Counted from the first letter of the stretch, positions 7,918-17,771 are shown. The stretch: DNA of 64,000 nucleotides from Hydrogenovibrio sp. SC-1 (GCF_002848135.1 NZ_PKGB01000005.1:1-64000), one strand, 5' to 3'. The notes: generated by a model not told the origin, from the letters alone. Translations and numbers: made by a program.

Positions 7918-9579
7918 CTACTTTTGTGCGGTGTCGAGCATTTCTTGAGCATGTTGTAAGGTTGAGTCGGTAATGGTGACGCCGCCAAGCATGCGCGCTA
8001 ATTCTTGAACTCTTTCATTGGCTGACAGTTCGGTGACTTCGGTGAGCGTTTGATCTTTAAGCGTTTGCTTGCGAATACTGAGATGTTGGTCGCCATAAGC
8101 GGCCACTTGTGCCAGATGGGTAATGGAAAAGATTTGACGATGTTGCCCCAGTTGTTGCATTTTTTGACCCACCACTTCGGCAATGCCGCCACCGATACCG
8201 ACATCGACTTCATCAAAAATCATTGATGGCAAACTGGCCACCTCGGCACTGGCCACTTGAATAGCCAGGCTGATGCGAGACAATTCGCCGCCCGATGCGA
8301 CTTTAGATAAGGGTTGCAGTGGTTGGCCTTTATTGGCGGTGACATTAAATTGCACTTGGTCTTGCCCTAGTCGCGATGCTTTGGTCGCTTCGCTCAGGCT
8401 AATGTCAAATTGGCCATGCGGCATGCCCAGGGTTTGCATGGCTTGGGTAACGGTGTCGCTGAGTTTTTGTGCGGCAGCTTGACGGGATTGACTGAGTGTT
8501 TGCGCACTGTCAATAAATGCTTGCCAAGCCTGGTCAATTTCCAGTTGGAGTTGTTCTAGCGAAGCGTCTTCATTATTTAACGAGGCTAACTCAGTACGGA
8601 TTTCTTGATGTTTTTGGGTTAATTCTTCTGGATCTAATAGGTACTTTTTGGCCAGTCCGAATAGTTCAGCGAGGCGGTCATCGACCTGTTGCAGCCTGTC
8701 AGGGTCTAAAGTCACTTGATTATTTTGGCGTTGAATATCATCGGCAACCGCTTGGGCATCGATTTGGATAGATTCTAGCTGTTGTAATGCCTCTGCTAAT
8801 TGTGGGCTGTATTCACTGGCTTTACTCAGCTCAGACATGGTTTGACTCAGTTGTTCAACAATACCATTGTCCCCTTCAAGGTGTTCATAAGCGCTATAAA
8901 CCGCTTGTTTGATTTCATTGGCATGAGACAGGGTGTTTTGTTCTTCCGACAAAGCTTCAAATTCCCCATCTTGTGGCTGAATACGGTCAAACTCTTGTTG
9001 TTGAAATGCGAGCAGTTCAATTCGGCTCTGGCGATCCGATTGATCTGCCAAGCGTGCTTGTAAGGTTTGATTTAATTGTTGCCAGGCTTGGTAATTTTGA
9101 GCGGTAGTTTCTAATAACGTTGGGTGTTGTGCATAGGCATCCAGCAGTTCAAGTTGTTTGGTCGCGTGCATCAGCGATTGATGTTCGTGCTGTCCGTGAA
9201 TGTCGATGAGCAGGCTACTAAGTTGTTTAAGCTGGCTTACCGAGGCAGGTCGGCCATTGATATAGGCTTTAGAACGCCCTTCAGCGCTAAGCGTGCGGCG
9301 CAATAGACAGCTTTGCTCTTCTTCTAGTTCATTATCGATTAACCATGCTTGTACTTTTGGCAATTCCGCGATATCAAAATCAGCCGTGACGTCCGCTTTA
9401 TCGGTGCCATGTCGAACTAAGCTACTATCGGCTCTTTCGCCCAATGCCAAGCCCAGCGCATCTAATAAAATGGATTTTCCTGCACCGGTTTCGCCGGTGA
9501 GGGTGGTAAAGCCTTTATTAAATTGCAATTGTAGCGATTGAATTAACGCGAGGTTTTGAATAGAGAGTTCTTGTAACAT
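7918..9579 (-). CDS. recN: DNA repair protein RecN
   Basis: 553 residues from the ATG giving MLQELSIQNLALI; a TTG 21 bases further upstream is less likely. RecN is an SMC-like ATPase acting at double-strand breaks. Walker A GETGAGKS is at 29-36, a long Gln/Glu-rich coiled coil fills the middle, and SGGELSR plus IFDEVDVGIGG (signature and Walker B) lie toward the C-terminus. It sits just downstream of nadK on the same strand, a common pairing. Two single-mismatch copies of the palindrome (8524, 9082) are inside the coiled-coil region. Confidence 0.95.
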   Translation of the reverse strand: MLQELSIQNLALIQSLQLQFNKGFTTLTGETGAGKSILLDALGLALGERADSSLVRHGTDKADVTADFDIAELPKVQAWLIDNELEEEQSCLLRRTLSAEGRSKAYINGRPASVSQLKQLSSLLIDIHGQHEHQSLMHATKQLELLDAYAQHPTLLETTAQNYQAWQQLNQTLQARLADQSDRQSRIELLAFQQQEFDRIQPQDGEFEALSEEQNTLSHANEIKQAVYSAYEHLEGDNGIVEQLSQTMSELSKASEYSPQLAEALQQLESIQIDAQAVADDIQRQNNQVTLDPDRLQQVDDRLAELFGLAKKYLLDPEELTQKHQEIRTELASLNNEDASLEQLQLEIDQAWQAFIDSAQTLSQSRQAAAQKLSDTVTQAMQTLGMPHGQFDISLSEATKASRLGQDQVQFNVTANKGQPLQPLSKVASGGELSRISLAIQVASAEVASLPSMIFDEVDVGIGGGIAEVVGQKMQQLGQHRQIFSITHLAQVAAYGDQHLSIRKQTLKDQTLTEVTELSANERVQELARMLGGVTITDSTLQHAQEMLDTAQK

Positions 9580-9604
9580 GGTTTTCTCAATAAATCCCAA
9601 TAAA

Positions 9605-9626
9605 TATGGCCAGGCCTGGTGGTTTT
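9605..9626. repeat. CCAGGCCTGG palindrome between nadK and recN (copy 5)
   Basis: Exact core at 9610-9619 in the 78-base gap between two minus-strand genes. The T-run (GGTTTT) lies on the plus-strand side, where no plus-strand gene ends, so this copy does not look like a terminator for nadK. Confidence 0.8.
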
Positions 9627-9657
9627 AGTGCATTATTGTATGCCAATCTGGATTGGC

Positions 9658-10533
9658 TTAAAGCTTTTTACCCCATTTTAATTTGGCACGCAATAGCTTA
9701 AAGTGATCGTGATTTTTTGGGTGAATCATTTTAATAAAGTTGGCATGGCGGGTAATGGTGGTTTCATGATTGGCTTCAATTTGAAATGATAATTGACCAT
9801 CACAAATGATTGAGGCAGTGCCACTACAATTGTCGTGGGGGCGAATTAAAATTTCACTGTCACCAGACACAACGACAGGACGAGTGCTCATGGTGTGGGG
9901 GTTGATCGACACCAATGTCATGGCATTCAGTTCTGGATCCACTATCGGTCCACCTGCGGAAAGAGAATAGGCGGTTGATCCAGTAGGGGTGGCAATAATC
10001 AATCCATCTGAGCGTTGGCTGTTTAAAAATCGTTTATCGATGAAGGTTTCAAATTCAATCATCCGTGGCGAGTCGTTTTTGTGCAGCACCACATCATTAA
10101 AGGCAACTTCATTAAATAGGGTTTTGCCTTCTAGTTGAACTTTCACGTTCAATAACATTCTTTGTTCACATTGGTAATCGCCATCTAAGACTTCATCCAA
10201 GGTAATAAACATAGTATCGGGCGACACGTCGGTTAAAAAACCGAGACGTCCTAAGTTTATGCCGAGTAACGGAATTTTGAAATCGACCACCGTTCTCGCA
10301 ACATCTAAAAAAGTGCCGTCACCGCCAACGACGATGGCAAGATCAATTTTCGGTAGCAGTTGCTCACGCTCTAAGCGTTCAATGCCGTAACGTTCAATGG
10401 GAAAGTCACGACAAGAGCGCTGATCTAAAATAATGGTTTTGTGCTTTTTCTGAAAATAGACAATGAGTTTGTCAATGAGTTCCCAAGACTGAATGCCATT
10501 GTATTTTCCAAAAATGCCGATTTTCTCGAACAT
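9658..10533 (-). CDS. nadK: NAD kinase
   Basis: 291 residues from MFEKIGIFGKY. The enzyme phosphorylates NAD to NADP. The GGDGTFL motif at 70-76, the NE/ND substrate loop (LFNEVAFNDVVL), and the conserved TPTGSTAYSLSAGGPI segment identify the family. The upstream in-frame extension to 10566 has no supporting ribosome site. Divergent from hrcA; likely co-transcribed with recN downstream. Confidence 0.95.
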   Translation of the reverse strand: MFEKIGIFGKYNGIQSWELIDKLIVYFQKKHKTIILDQRSCRDFPIERYGIERLEREQLLPKIDLAIVVGGDGTFLDVARTVVDFKIPLLGINLGRLGFLTDVSPDTMFITLDEVLDGDYQCEQRMLLNVKVQLEGKTLFNEVAFNDVVLHKNDSPRMIEFETFIDKRFLNSQRSDGLIIATPTGSTAYSLSAGGPIVDPELNAMTLVSINPHTMSTRPVVVSGDSEILIRPHDNCSGTASIICDGQLSFQIEANHETTITRHANFIKMIHPKNHDHFKLLRAKLKWGKKL

Positions 10534-10595
10534 GTGTCTTATCCTTACGCCAGAAAAGGGTGTCATAATCGGGTCGAACGATTTTTAGCTTAGGT

Positions 10596-10622
10596 CTTGA
10601 AAAAAAGGGCTTTCGGCTATAT
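10596..10622 (+). promoter_or_regulatory. Sigma-32-like promoter for hrcA
   Basis: CTTGAAA (10596-10602), a 12-base spacer, then GGCTATAT (10615-10622). The -35 matches the heat-shock consensus fully; the -10 keeps CTATAT but lacks the leading Cs. The same layout occurs upstream of grpE and dnaK. An inverted repeat, ATGGAT-N10-ATCCAT (10654-10675), lies between it and the hrcA start. Confidence 0.55.
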
Positions 10623-10707
10623 AACATTGCAGCTGCCGAACCATTTAACTTTGATGGATGTCTACGAATATCCATTCACACTAACCTAAGAACTTGAAAC
10701 CAATTTT

Positions 10708-11736
10708 ATGAATCTAAACGAAAGATCCCAATTATTGTTTAAACATTTGATGGCATTATACCTAAATGATGGTAAACCTGTCGGGTCATCCGTATTGGCA
10801 AAATTGCCTGATGTTGGGGTGAGTTCAGCAACGGTTCGCAATGTGATGGCTGATTTGGAACGACTGGGGTTGATTCATTCACCGCACACGTCTGCAGGCC
10901 GGATACCCACAGAGTCAGGGTTTCGCTTATTTGTGGATTCCATTTTGACTGTACAACCGTTACAGCAGTCGCTCCAACAGCAAATTGAAAGCGGCTTTAC
11001 TAAAGCCCATTCTCAGCAAGAACTATTGGGGTCAGCGTCGAATATTTTGTCTGGCTTAACGGGGATGGCGAGTTTAGTCATGCTGCCCAATCAACAGCAA
11101 GAGGTACTACGCCACATTGATTTTGTGAAGCTTGGCGAGCGTCGTGTTTTGGTGGTGTTGGTTTTAAATGATAAAGATGTGCAGAATCGTGTGATCGAGT
11201 TTGATGAGCCGGTTTCAGAATCACATTTACTGCAAGCGGCAAACTACCTAAACCAACATTTTGCCGGAAATCATTTGTCAGATGTGAAGCAAATGTTGGT
11301 TGAACGAATGGATCAATTGCGTCAATCAATGGATCAACTGATGTTGTCCGTAGTGGAAGCGGCCGATGACGTGATTGATAAAAGTCTGCAAAATACCAAA
11401 CCCTATTTTGTGTCGGGCAAAAGTAATTTATTGGATTATGCCGAATTAGCCGATGCACAAAAGTTAAAGGCGTTATTTCATTCGTTTGAAGAGCACTCTG
11501 ATTTATTGGCTCTGTTAAATAAGAGTATGCAGGCCAAGGGCGTGCAAATTTTTATCGGCCAGGAGTGTGGTCACGAGAGTTATCAAAATTGCAGTGTGAT
11601 TACCACGCCTTATGAACGAGAAGGTCAAGTGCTAGGGGTGCTCGGCGTCGTGGGGCCAAGTCGAATGGCTTATGACAAAATTGTGCCAAGAGTGGATATG
11701 ACGGCTCGTATTCTCAGTTCCTTGTTGAATAAATAA
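10708..11736 (+). CDS. hrcA: Heat-inducible transcription repressor HrcA
   Basis: 342 residues. The N-terminal winged helix includes GVSSATVRNVMADLERLGLI and SPHTSAGRIPTESGFR, the most conserved HrcA stretches, followed by the GAF-like and dimerisation parts ending MTARILSSLLN. HrcA normally binds the CIRCE inverted repeat (TTAGCACTC-N9-GAGTGCTAA) and is stabilised by GroEL. I find no CIRCE copy upstream of hrcA, grpE or dnaK. First gene of the hrcA-grpE-dnaK-dnaJ cluster, but followed by a strong terminator. Confidence 0.95.
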   Translation: MNLNERSQLLFKHLMALYLNDGKPVGSSVLAKLPDVGVSSATVRNVMADLERLGLIHSPHTSAGRIPTESGFRLFVDSILTVQPLQQSLQQQIESGFTKAHSQQELLGSASNILSGLTGMASLVMLPNQQQEVLRHIDFVKLGERRVLVVLVLNDKDVQNRVIEFDEPVSESHLLQAANYLNQHFAGNHLSDVKQMLVERMDQLRQSMDQLMLSVVEAADDVIDKSLQNTKPYFVSGKSNLLDYAELADAQKLKALFHSFEEHSDLLALLNKSMQAKGVQIFIGQECGHESYQNCSVITTPYEREGQVLGVLGVVGPSRMAYDKIVPRVDMTARILSSLLNK

Positions 11737-11777
11737 CCTCTGACTTTGGCGTGCCTTTAGCGAAAAAACGTCAAAAT

Positions 11778-11803
11778 TGACCAGGCCTGGTCAGTTTTTT
11801 TTA
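11778..11803 (+). terminator. Terminator after hrcA built on CCAGGCCTGG (copy 6)
   Basis: Core at 11781-11790 extended to the 16-bp perfect palindrome TGACCAGGCCTGGTCA and followed directly by GTTTTTTTT. As RNA it is a GGCC-tetraloop hairpin with a strong U-tract. It separates hrcA from the grpE promoter. Confidence 0.8.
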
Positions 11804-11820
11804 AAAAAAAACGTGAATTG

Positions 11821-11848
11821 CTTGAAAGCCAGCAATGTGTCCCTATAT
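11821..11848 (+). promoter_or_regulatory. Sigma-32-like promoter for grpE
   Basis: CTTGAAA (11821-11827), a 13-base spacer, then CCCTATAT (11841-11848): the closest match to the heat-shock consensus (CTTGAAA / CCCCATNT) in the cluster, 38 bases before the grpE start. Confidence 0.7.
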
Positions 11849-11886
11849 ACCCCCTGACTTTAAATGATTATCCGGAGAAGCTGAAT

Positions 11887-12468
11887 ATGGCTAAAAGCAA
11901 GACAGAACAAGACTCATCAAACGCGAAACCAGAACAAGACGTGGTAGACCCCGTTCAAGAAGAGGGGATTTCTGCTGAGACACAGCAAGCGGAAGATGCC
12001 GTTGAACATGATTTAGCAGCCATGTTGGCAGAAGCCAAACAAGAAGCTGAGTCGCAAAAAGAGTTGGCATTGCGAACCATGGCGGATATGGAAAACTTGA
12101 AACGCCGTACCCGTATTGATGTTGAAAGTGCGCATAAATTTGCTTTGGAAAAATTTGTTAATGAGCTGTTACCCGTTTTAGATTCAATGGAAATGGGCTT
12201 GGATGCAGCTGCGAAAGAAGATGCCTCTGCGGAAAGTATTCGAGAAGGCCTCGATATCACCTTTAAGCAATTCTTGGATGTCTTGCAGAAATTCAATGTC
12301 GAAAGAGTGAATCCTGAGGGTGAAAAATTTGATCCTCAGTTGCATGAAGCTATGACAATGGTGCCTTCTCCTGATCATGATTCACAGATGGTTATGGAAG
12401 TCTTCCAAAAAGGCTACTTGCTTAATGAACGCCTTGTGCGCCCCGCTCGAGTGATTGTTGCGCAATAA
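11887..12468 (+). CDS. grpE: Nucleotide exchange factor GrpE
   Basis: 193 residues from MAKSKTEQDSS, preceded by CGGAGAAG; an earlier in-frame ATG at 11818 overlaps the promoter and is unlikely. The acidic flexible N-terminus leads into a long helix (about 50-110) and the beta-rich head with LDSMEMGLDA, FNVERVNPEGEKFDPQLHEAM and GYLLNERLVRPARVIVAQ, a typical GrpE ending. It releases ADP from DnaK, and the gene lies just upstream of dnaK. Confidence 0.95.
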   Translation: MAKSKTEQDSSNAKPEQDVVDPVQEEGISAETQQAEDAVEHDLAAMLAEAKQEAESQKELALRTMADMENLKRRTRIDVESAHKFALEKFVNELLPVLDSMEMGLDAAAKEDASAESIREGLDITFKQFLDVLQKFNVERVNPEGEKFDPQLHEAMTMVPSPDHDSQMVMEVFQKGYLLNERLVRPARVIVAQ

Positions 12469-12492
12469 TTATTAAAAAAGTTTTGGTTAGGA

Positions 12493-12520
12493 CTTGAATC
12501 TGACCAAGACCGCCTTATAT
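12493..12520 (+). promoter_or_regulatory. Sigma-32-like promoter for dnaK
   Basis: CTTGAAT (12493-12499), a 13-base spacer, then CCTTATAT (12513-12520). Same architecture as the hrcA and grpE promoters. The -10 lies in a small dyad, GCCTT-N6-AAGGC. Confidence 0.55.
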
Positions 12521-12597
12521 AGAAGGCAACGAATCAATTTAGTTTAAAATCGCGGGTTATGATGATAACCGGCACAGATATTTTGGAGAGTAAAAAA

Positions 12598-14523
12598 ATG
12601 GCAAAAATTATCGGGATTGACCTAGGAACCACCAACTCTTGTGTGGCGGTAATGGAAGGTAAAGAAACCAAAGTAATTCCTAATGCCGAAGGGGTTAGAA
12701 CAACTCCTTCAATCGTGGCTTATGCAGAAGATGGTGAAGTGTTAGTTGGGGATTCAGCTAAGCGTCAAGCGGTCACTAACCCTGAAAACACGCTATTTGC
12801 AATCAAACGTTTAATTGGTCGTCGGGCAGATGATTCTGTTGTGGCTAAAGATAAAGACATGGTTTCATACAAAATCATTGCGGCCGATAATGGGGATGCA
12901 TGGGTGCAAGTGGGGGATAAAAAATTATCTCCACAAGAAGTTTCAGCACGCACGCTCATGAAAATGAAGAAAACCGCTGAAGATTATTTAGGTCATGAAG
13001 TGACCGAAGCGGTTATTACTGTACCTGCTTATTTTAATGATTCACAGCGTCAAGCGACCAAAGATGCCGGTAAAATTGCAGGTCTAGAAGTTAAACGTAT
13101 TATCAACGAGCCAACGGCCGCAGCCTTAGCTTATGGTATGGATAAGGTTAAAGCCGATAGCAAAATCGCTGTTTATGACTTGGGTGGTGGGACTTTTGAT
13201 ATTTCCATTATCGAAGTGGCCGACATGGATGGTGAAAAGCAAGTTGAAGTGCTATCAACTAATGGTGATACCTTCCTTGGTGGGGAAGACTTTGATAATG
13301 TCATCGTTGATTATATTGCGACAGAATTTAAGAAAGACCAGAACGTTGATCTGAAGTTGGATAAATTGGCGCTACAGCGTGTTCGTGAAGCTGCTGAAAA
13401 AGCAAAAGTTGAATTGTCCTCTCGTGAGCAGACTGATATTAACTTGCCATATGTGACAGCGGATGCTACTGGGCCGAAGCACTTGAATATGAAAATTACT
13501 CGCGCCAAGTTCGAATCGTTGATCGAAGGGTTGGTGAAGCGTTCAATTGATCCTTGTAAAACTGCTTTGAAAGACGCAGGATTGTCTGCTTCAGAAATTG
13601 ATGACGTCATTTTGGTCGGTGGATCAACGCGTGTTCCAATGGTTCAAGCGGCTGTTAAAGAATTCTTCGGTAAAGAACCTCGTAAAGATGTGAACCCAGA
13701 TGAAGCTGTGGCAATGGGTGCTGCAATTCAAGGTGGGGTGTTATCTGGTGATGTGAATGATGTGTTGTTGTTAGATGTTACGCCTTTATCGCTTGGGATT
13801 GAAACCATGGGCGGTGTGATGACGAAGTTGATTGAGAAAAATACCACTATCCCAACGCGTAAGTCTCAGACGTTCTCTACGGCGGAAGATAATCAGTCGG
13901 CGGTGACCATTCACGTGCTTCAAGGTGAGCGTGAAATGTCGTCAGGCAATAAGTCTTTGGGACAGTTTAACTTGGATGAAATCCCACCTGCACCACGTGG
14001 TACGCCACAAATCGAAGTGACCTTCGATATTGATGCCAACGGGATTTTGAATGTCTCGGCGAAAGATAAGGCGACTAACAAAGAGCAACATATTACGATT
14101 CAAGCCTCTTCTGGTTTATCGGAAGAAGAAATTGACGCGATGGTGAAAGATGCTGAAGCGCATGCGGCTGAAGATGCCAAGTTGAAAGAGTTGGTTGAAG
14201 CGCGTAACCAAGCGGATGCGATGATTCATGGTACTCAAAAGCTATTATCTGAGCAGGGCGATGCGGTTGAAGCGTCAGAAAAAGAAGCCATTGAAAAAGC
14301 GGTTGCGGATTTGGAAGAAGCCATTAAGGGTGATAGCAAAGAAGCGATTGATGAGAAGTCGCAAGCGCTTGCAGCTGCCAGTCAGAAATTAGCTGAAAAA
14401 GCCTATGCACAACAGCCAGGTGCCGATGCCGGTGCGGCTGAACAGCAAGGTTCAAGCAAAGCAGAAGACGACGATATCGTTGATGCTGAGTTTGAAGAAG
14501 TTAAAGATGATGACAAAAAATAA
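12598..14523 (+). CDS. dnaK: Chaperone DnaK (Hsp70)
   Basis: 641 residues from [14 protein letters not shown] with GGAGAG upstream; the longer frame from 12559 is not needed. Nucleotide-binding signatures: [26 protein letters not shown] and the VGGSTRVP loop; the substrate domain starts after the [10 protein letters not shown] linker. The tail ends [11 protein letters not shown], the acidic C-terminus typical of proteobacterial DnaK. It folds client proteins with DnaJ and GrpE. A downstream hairpin probably reduces read-through into dnaJ. Confidence 0.98.
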   Translation: MAKIIGIDLGTTNSCVAVMEGKETKVIPNAEGVRTTPSIVAYAEDGEVLVGDSAKRQAVTNPENTLFAIKRLIGRRADDSVVAKDKDMVSYKIIAADNGDAWVQVGDKKLSPQEVSARTLMKMKKTAEDYLGHEVTEAVITVPAYFNDSQRQATKDAGKIAGLEVKRIINEPTAAALAYGMDKVKADSKIAVYDLGGGTFDISIIEVADMDGEKQVEVLSTNGDTFLGGEDFDNVIVDYIATEFKKDQNVDLKLDKLALQRVREAAEKAKVELSSREQTDINLPYVTADATGPKHLNMKITRAKFESLIEGLVKRSIDPCKTALKDAGLSASEIDDVILVGGSTRVPMVQAAVKEFFGKEPRKDVNPDEAVAMGAAIQGGVLSGDVNDVLLLDVTPLSLGIETMGGVMTKLIEKNTTIPTRKSQTFSTAEDNQSAVTIHVLQGEREMSSGNKSLGQFNLDEIPPAPRGTPQIEVTFDIDANGILNVSAKDKATNKEQHITIQASSGLSEEEIDAMVKDAEAHAAEDAKLKELVEARNQADAMIHGTQKLLSEQGDAVEASEKEAIEKAVADLEEAIKGDSKEAIDEKSQALAAASQKLAEKAYAQQPGADAGAAEQQGSSKAEDDDIVDAEFEEVKDDDKK

Positions 14524-14529
14524 CGCTGA

Positions 14530-14548
14530 GTCGACAGTTTCTGTCGAC
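14530..14548 (+). other. Stem-loop just after dnaK
   Basis: GTCGACAG-TTT-CTGTCGAC, an 8-bp perfect stem with a three-base loop directly after the stop. No T-run follows (AAATAAG), so it may stabilise or process the dnaK message rather than terminate it. Confidence 0.6.
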
Positions 14549-14586
14549 AAATAAGCGAAGATAGATTGTTAAAATCGGTATAATTC

Positions 14587-14616
14587 GGGCAATTCTTTGG
14601 GGTTGCCCGTTTCTGT
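14587..14616 (+). terminator. Probable (weak) terminator between dnaK and dnaJ
   Basis: CGGGCAA-N10-TTGCCCG stem followed by TTTCTGTT. The U-tract is imperfect, so partial read-through into dnaJ is expected. Confidence 0.5.
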
Positions 14617-14657
14617 TCTAGGTTATACCCAATTCAAAATGTAATCAAAGAGTTAGC

Positions 14658-14720
14658 ATTCAAAAAAGACAATGGTGTCTAAAGCAACCAGGCCTGCCTA
14701 CAAATACGGCTTTTTTGAAT
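14658..14720 (+). other. Long-range stem enclosing a near-palindrome in the dnaJ leader
   Basis: ATTCAAAAAAG (14658-14668) pairs perfectly with CTTTTTTGAAT (14710-14720). The 41-base loop contains ACCAGGCCTGC, a one-mismatch copy of the window-wide palindrome (14688-14697). The right arm ends 28 bases before the dnaJ ATG. It could be a leader RNA structure or the scar of a repeat insertion. Confidence 0.5.
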
Positions 14721-14748
14721 ACTAATTTAAAAAAAGATTTAAGTGACT

Positions 14749-15900
14749 ATGAGTAAAAGAGATTATTACGAAATTTTAGGTGTGTCGAAAACCGCTTCCG
14801 AGGGGGAAATTAAGAAAGCCTATCGCAAATTGGCGATGCGTTATCATCCTGACCGTAACCCCGATAATAAAGATGCGGAAGACAAGTTTAAAGAAGCCTC
14901 TGAAGCTTATGAAATCTTGTCTGATTCGCAAAAGCGTCAAGCTTATGACCAGTTTGGTCACGCTGGTGTTGATGGCAGTGCAGGGCAAGGCGGTTTCGGG
15001 GGCGGCGGTTTTGCTGACTTTGGTGATATTTTCGGCGATATCTTTGGCGGCGGTTTCGGGGGTGGACGTCGTGGCCCACAACCGGGTGATGATTTGCAAT
15101 ATGAGCTGGATATTTCATTAGAAGATGCTGTGGCAGGTACCAGTGTTGATATTCGCATTCCGACCAAAGAAGTTTGTGAACACTGTGATGGGCACGGTGC
15201 AGAGCCTGGGTCAGATGTTCATACGTGTCCGACCTGTCAAGGTGCTGGGCAAGTGAGAGTACAGCAAGGGTTCTTCGCAGTCTCAAGAACCTGTCCAAAC
15301 TGCCATGGAACCGGAAAAATCATTAAGAACCCCTGTAAAGTTTGTCGTGGTGAAGGCTATCAACATAGTCGTAAAACACTTACCGTTAAAATTCCTGCAG
15401 GGGTGGACACGGGCGATCGTATACGGCTTCAAGGAGAAGGTGAGGCGGGCGAACCGGGTGCACCACATGGTGATCTTTATGTTCGTATTCGCGTAAAAGA
15501 TCATGCGATTTTTAAGCGCGATGGAAATACCTTGTTCTGCGAAATGCCGTTATCCTTCGCAACAGCAGCGCTGGGTGGGACCATGGATGTACCGACCTTG
15601 ACAGGACGCGCAAATTTAAAAATCCCAGCAGGAACGCAATCCGGCCAGCGATTTAAGCTGTCAGGAAAAGGCGTGAAGTCGGTTCGCTCTTCTCAGGTAG
15701 GCGATATGATCGTGCAAGTCTATTTGGAAACGCCGGTTAAATTAACCGCTGAACAAAAAGACCTGCTGAAAGCGTTTGATGAGAGTTTGCAGGGCAAGCA
15801 TCATAAACAGCACAGTCCGAAAACCCATAGTTTTTTTGATTCAGTTAAAGCGTTCTTTACTGGTGAAGAGTCCGATAAAAAAGATGAGCCATGGAACTAA
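14749..15900 (+). CDS. dnaJ: Co-chaperone DnaJ (Hsp40)
   Basis: 383 residues from [12 protein letters not shown] (a GTG two codons earlier is an alternative). J domain with HPD at about 33-35, a Gly/Phe-rich segment (about 75-110), then four CxxCxGxG zinc repeats ([32 protein letters not shown]) and the client-binding C-terminal domains. Stimulates DnaK ATPase. Unlike the other genes of the cluster, no sigma-32-like promoter is visible directly upstream. dapB follows after 28 bases. Confidence 0.97.
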   Translation: MSKRDYYEILGVSKTASEGEIKKAYRKLAMRYHPDRNPDNKDAEDKFKEASEAYEILSDSQKRQAYDQFGHAGVDGSAGQGGFGGGGFADFGDIFGDIFGGGFGGGRRGPQPGDDLQYELDISLEDAVAGTSVDIRIPTKEVCEHCDGHGAEPGSDVHTCPTCQGAGQVRVQQGFFAVSRTCPNCHGTGKIIKNPCKVCRGEGYQHSRKTLTVKIPAGVDTGDRIRLQGEGEAGEPGAPHGDLYVRIRVKDHAIFKRDGNTLFCEMPLSFATAALGGTMDVPTLTGRANLKIPAGTQSGQRFKLSGKGVKSVRSSQVGDMIVQVYLETPVKLTAEQKDLLKAFDESLQGKHHKQHSPKTHSFFDSVKAFFTGEESDKKDEPWN

Positions 15901-15919
15901 CCTTTTAAACGGTTTGTGA

Positions 15920-16729
<810 letters not shown>

Positions 16730-16757
16730 AGTCGCAGTCAGTTTAGAGTGTGAATCA

Positions 16758-16785
16758 AAGCGGCTGGTTATGGCCGCTTTTTTTA
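16758..16785 (+). terminator. Terminator after dapB
   Basis: AAGCGGC-N8-GCCGCTT stem followed by TTTTTT; a classic intrinsic terminator 28 bases past the stop. Confidence 0.85.
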
Positions 16786-16816
16786 TGAATAAAGAGTCTT
16801 GGTGGAGAGAATAGCC

Positions 16817-16966
16817 GTGAATCGAAAAAAGAAAATATCACAAAAAATTGCCAAGCGTTTAAAGAATGCAAAGGCGAAAAAGAATCCTCGAAAAAAACCA
16901 CCTTATATTGCGAAAGCCGATAGAGAGGCGATATCCGAGCCGTCTGACACGACAGATATGGATTGA
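16817..16966 (+). CDS. Small basic DUF2986-like protein
   Basis: 49 residues starting at GTG with GGAGAGA six bases upstream. The sequence begins (M)NRKKKISQKIAKRLKNAKAK, continues with a Lys/Arg/Pro-rich centre and PPYIAKADRE, and ends in an acidic tail. The basic NRKKKI...KPPYIAKADRE pattern resembles the DUF2986 family of short gammaproteobacterial proteins, whose function is unknown. It precedes arfB by nine bases, so the two are probably co-transcribed. Family assignment is from memory of the pattern. Confidence 0.65.
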   Translation: MNRKKKISQKIAKRLKNAKAKKNPRKKPPYIAKADREAISEPSDTTDMD

Positions 16967-16975
16967 TAAACCGGT

Positions 16976-17395
16976 ATGTTAGTGATCTCAAATCAGGTTG
17001 CATTGGCCGATAGCGAAATTGAATTAACCGCCATTCGCTCCCAGGGTGCAGGGGGGCAGAATGTGAATAAATTGGCAACGGCGATTCATTTGCGGTTTGA
17101 TATTTCAGGATCAAGCTTGCCGCAATTCTATAAAGAACGATTATTGAGCTTGAAAGATACGCGGATCACCAAACAGGGTGAAGTCGTCATTAAGGCGCAA
17201 CGGTTTCGAACACAAGAAGCCAACCGCGAAGATGCACTGAAGCGATTGCAGTATTTAATTAAATCTGTGGCGAAGGTGTCCAAGAAACGGATTGCGACAA
17301 AGCCGACAAAAGGTGCAAAGCGTCGTCGATTGGCCGAGAAAAAGCAACGAGGTCAAATTAAAGCCTTGCGTAGAAAATCTATTCGGGATGATTGA
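16976..17395 (+). CDS. arfB: Alternative ribosome-rescue factor ArfB (YaeJ)
   Basis: 139 residues. A class I release-factor-like catalytic domain with the GGQ motif at 26-28 (RSQGAGGQNVNK) but no codon-recognition domain, followed by the long basic tail (KKRIATKPTKGAKRRRLAEKKQRGQIKALRRKS) that enters the empty mRNA channel. It hydrolyses peptidyl-tRNA on stalled ribosomes. Length and tail fit ArfB rather than a full release factor. The ribosome site is not obvious. Confidence 0.94.
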   Translation: MLVISNQVALADSEIELTAIRSQGAGGQNVNKLATAIHLRFDISGSSLPQFYKERLLSLKDTRITKQGEVVIKAQRFRTQEANREDALKRLQYLIKSVAKVSKKRIATKPTKGAKRRRLAEKKQRGQIKALRRKSIRDD

Positions 17396-17405
17396 ATCTT
17401 GGTTA

Positions 17406-17431
17406 AAAACGCTCAGGCCTGGGCGCTTTTG
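17406..17431. terminator. Shared terminator of arfB and the convergent DUF2798-like gene
   Basis: AACGCTCAGGCCTGGGCGCTTTT: one-mismatch core (TCAGGCCTGG, 17413-17422) with a stem CGCTCA/TGGGCG containing one G-T pair, followed by CTTTT on the plus strand and by GTTTTTAACC on the minus strand. Lies between convergent stops. Confidence 0.7.
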
Positions 17432-17442
17432 ATGTAATTAAG

Positions 17443-17667
17443 TTATTTGCAACAGATTTTATGAGCCATTTGCTGAATCTGTTTGCTAATCATGAAAATG
17501 ATGATAAAGGCGATTGGCCAAGCAACAATCATCGCATGCCACCATCGTCCGATAAAGCCATTATTAACACCCGTATTCACCGCCGTTATGACGCCGGTCA
17601 TAATGAAAACCATCACAACTGACATAATCAACGCCGTAACAAAGCGTAAATATTTTTGTGGCAACAT
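17443..17667 (-). CDS. DUF2798-like two-helix membrane protein
   Basis: 74 residues with GAAGAGG upstream. Two hydrophobic helices (about 8-30 and 44-62) separated by a short polar loop containing NNGFIGRWWHAMIVAWP. This paired-helix layout, with the GFxxRWxxAxxxAWP motif at the second helix, matches DUF2798 proteins of unknown function. Ends in a Cys-Cys-Lys tail. Isolated minus-strand gene between arfB and carA. Confidence 0.65.
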   Translation of the reverse strand: MLPQKYLRFVTALIMSVVMVFIMTGVITAVNTGVNNGFIGRWWHAMIVAWPIAFIIIFMISKQIQQMAHKICCK

Positions 17668-17771
17668 GAGAGCCTCTTCGTTTTAATTATATATTCGAAT
17701 GGGCTTATTCTAATCAAAAATAATCGGTGATTATTGGAAATAATTGTACTGGCTAAACCAACCGAGAAAAC

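Noticed and set aside
7998-9541. Several open frames opposite or shifted within recN
   Set aside because: They follow codon periodicity of the real gene, have no ribosome sites, and encode low-complexity or improbable proteins.
11078-11458. 126-codon frame antisense to hrcA
   Set aside because: Shadow of a confidently identified gene; composition and lack of start signals do not support it.
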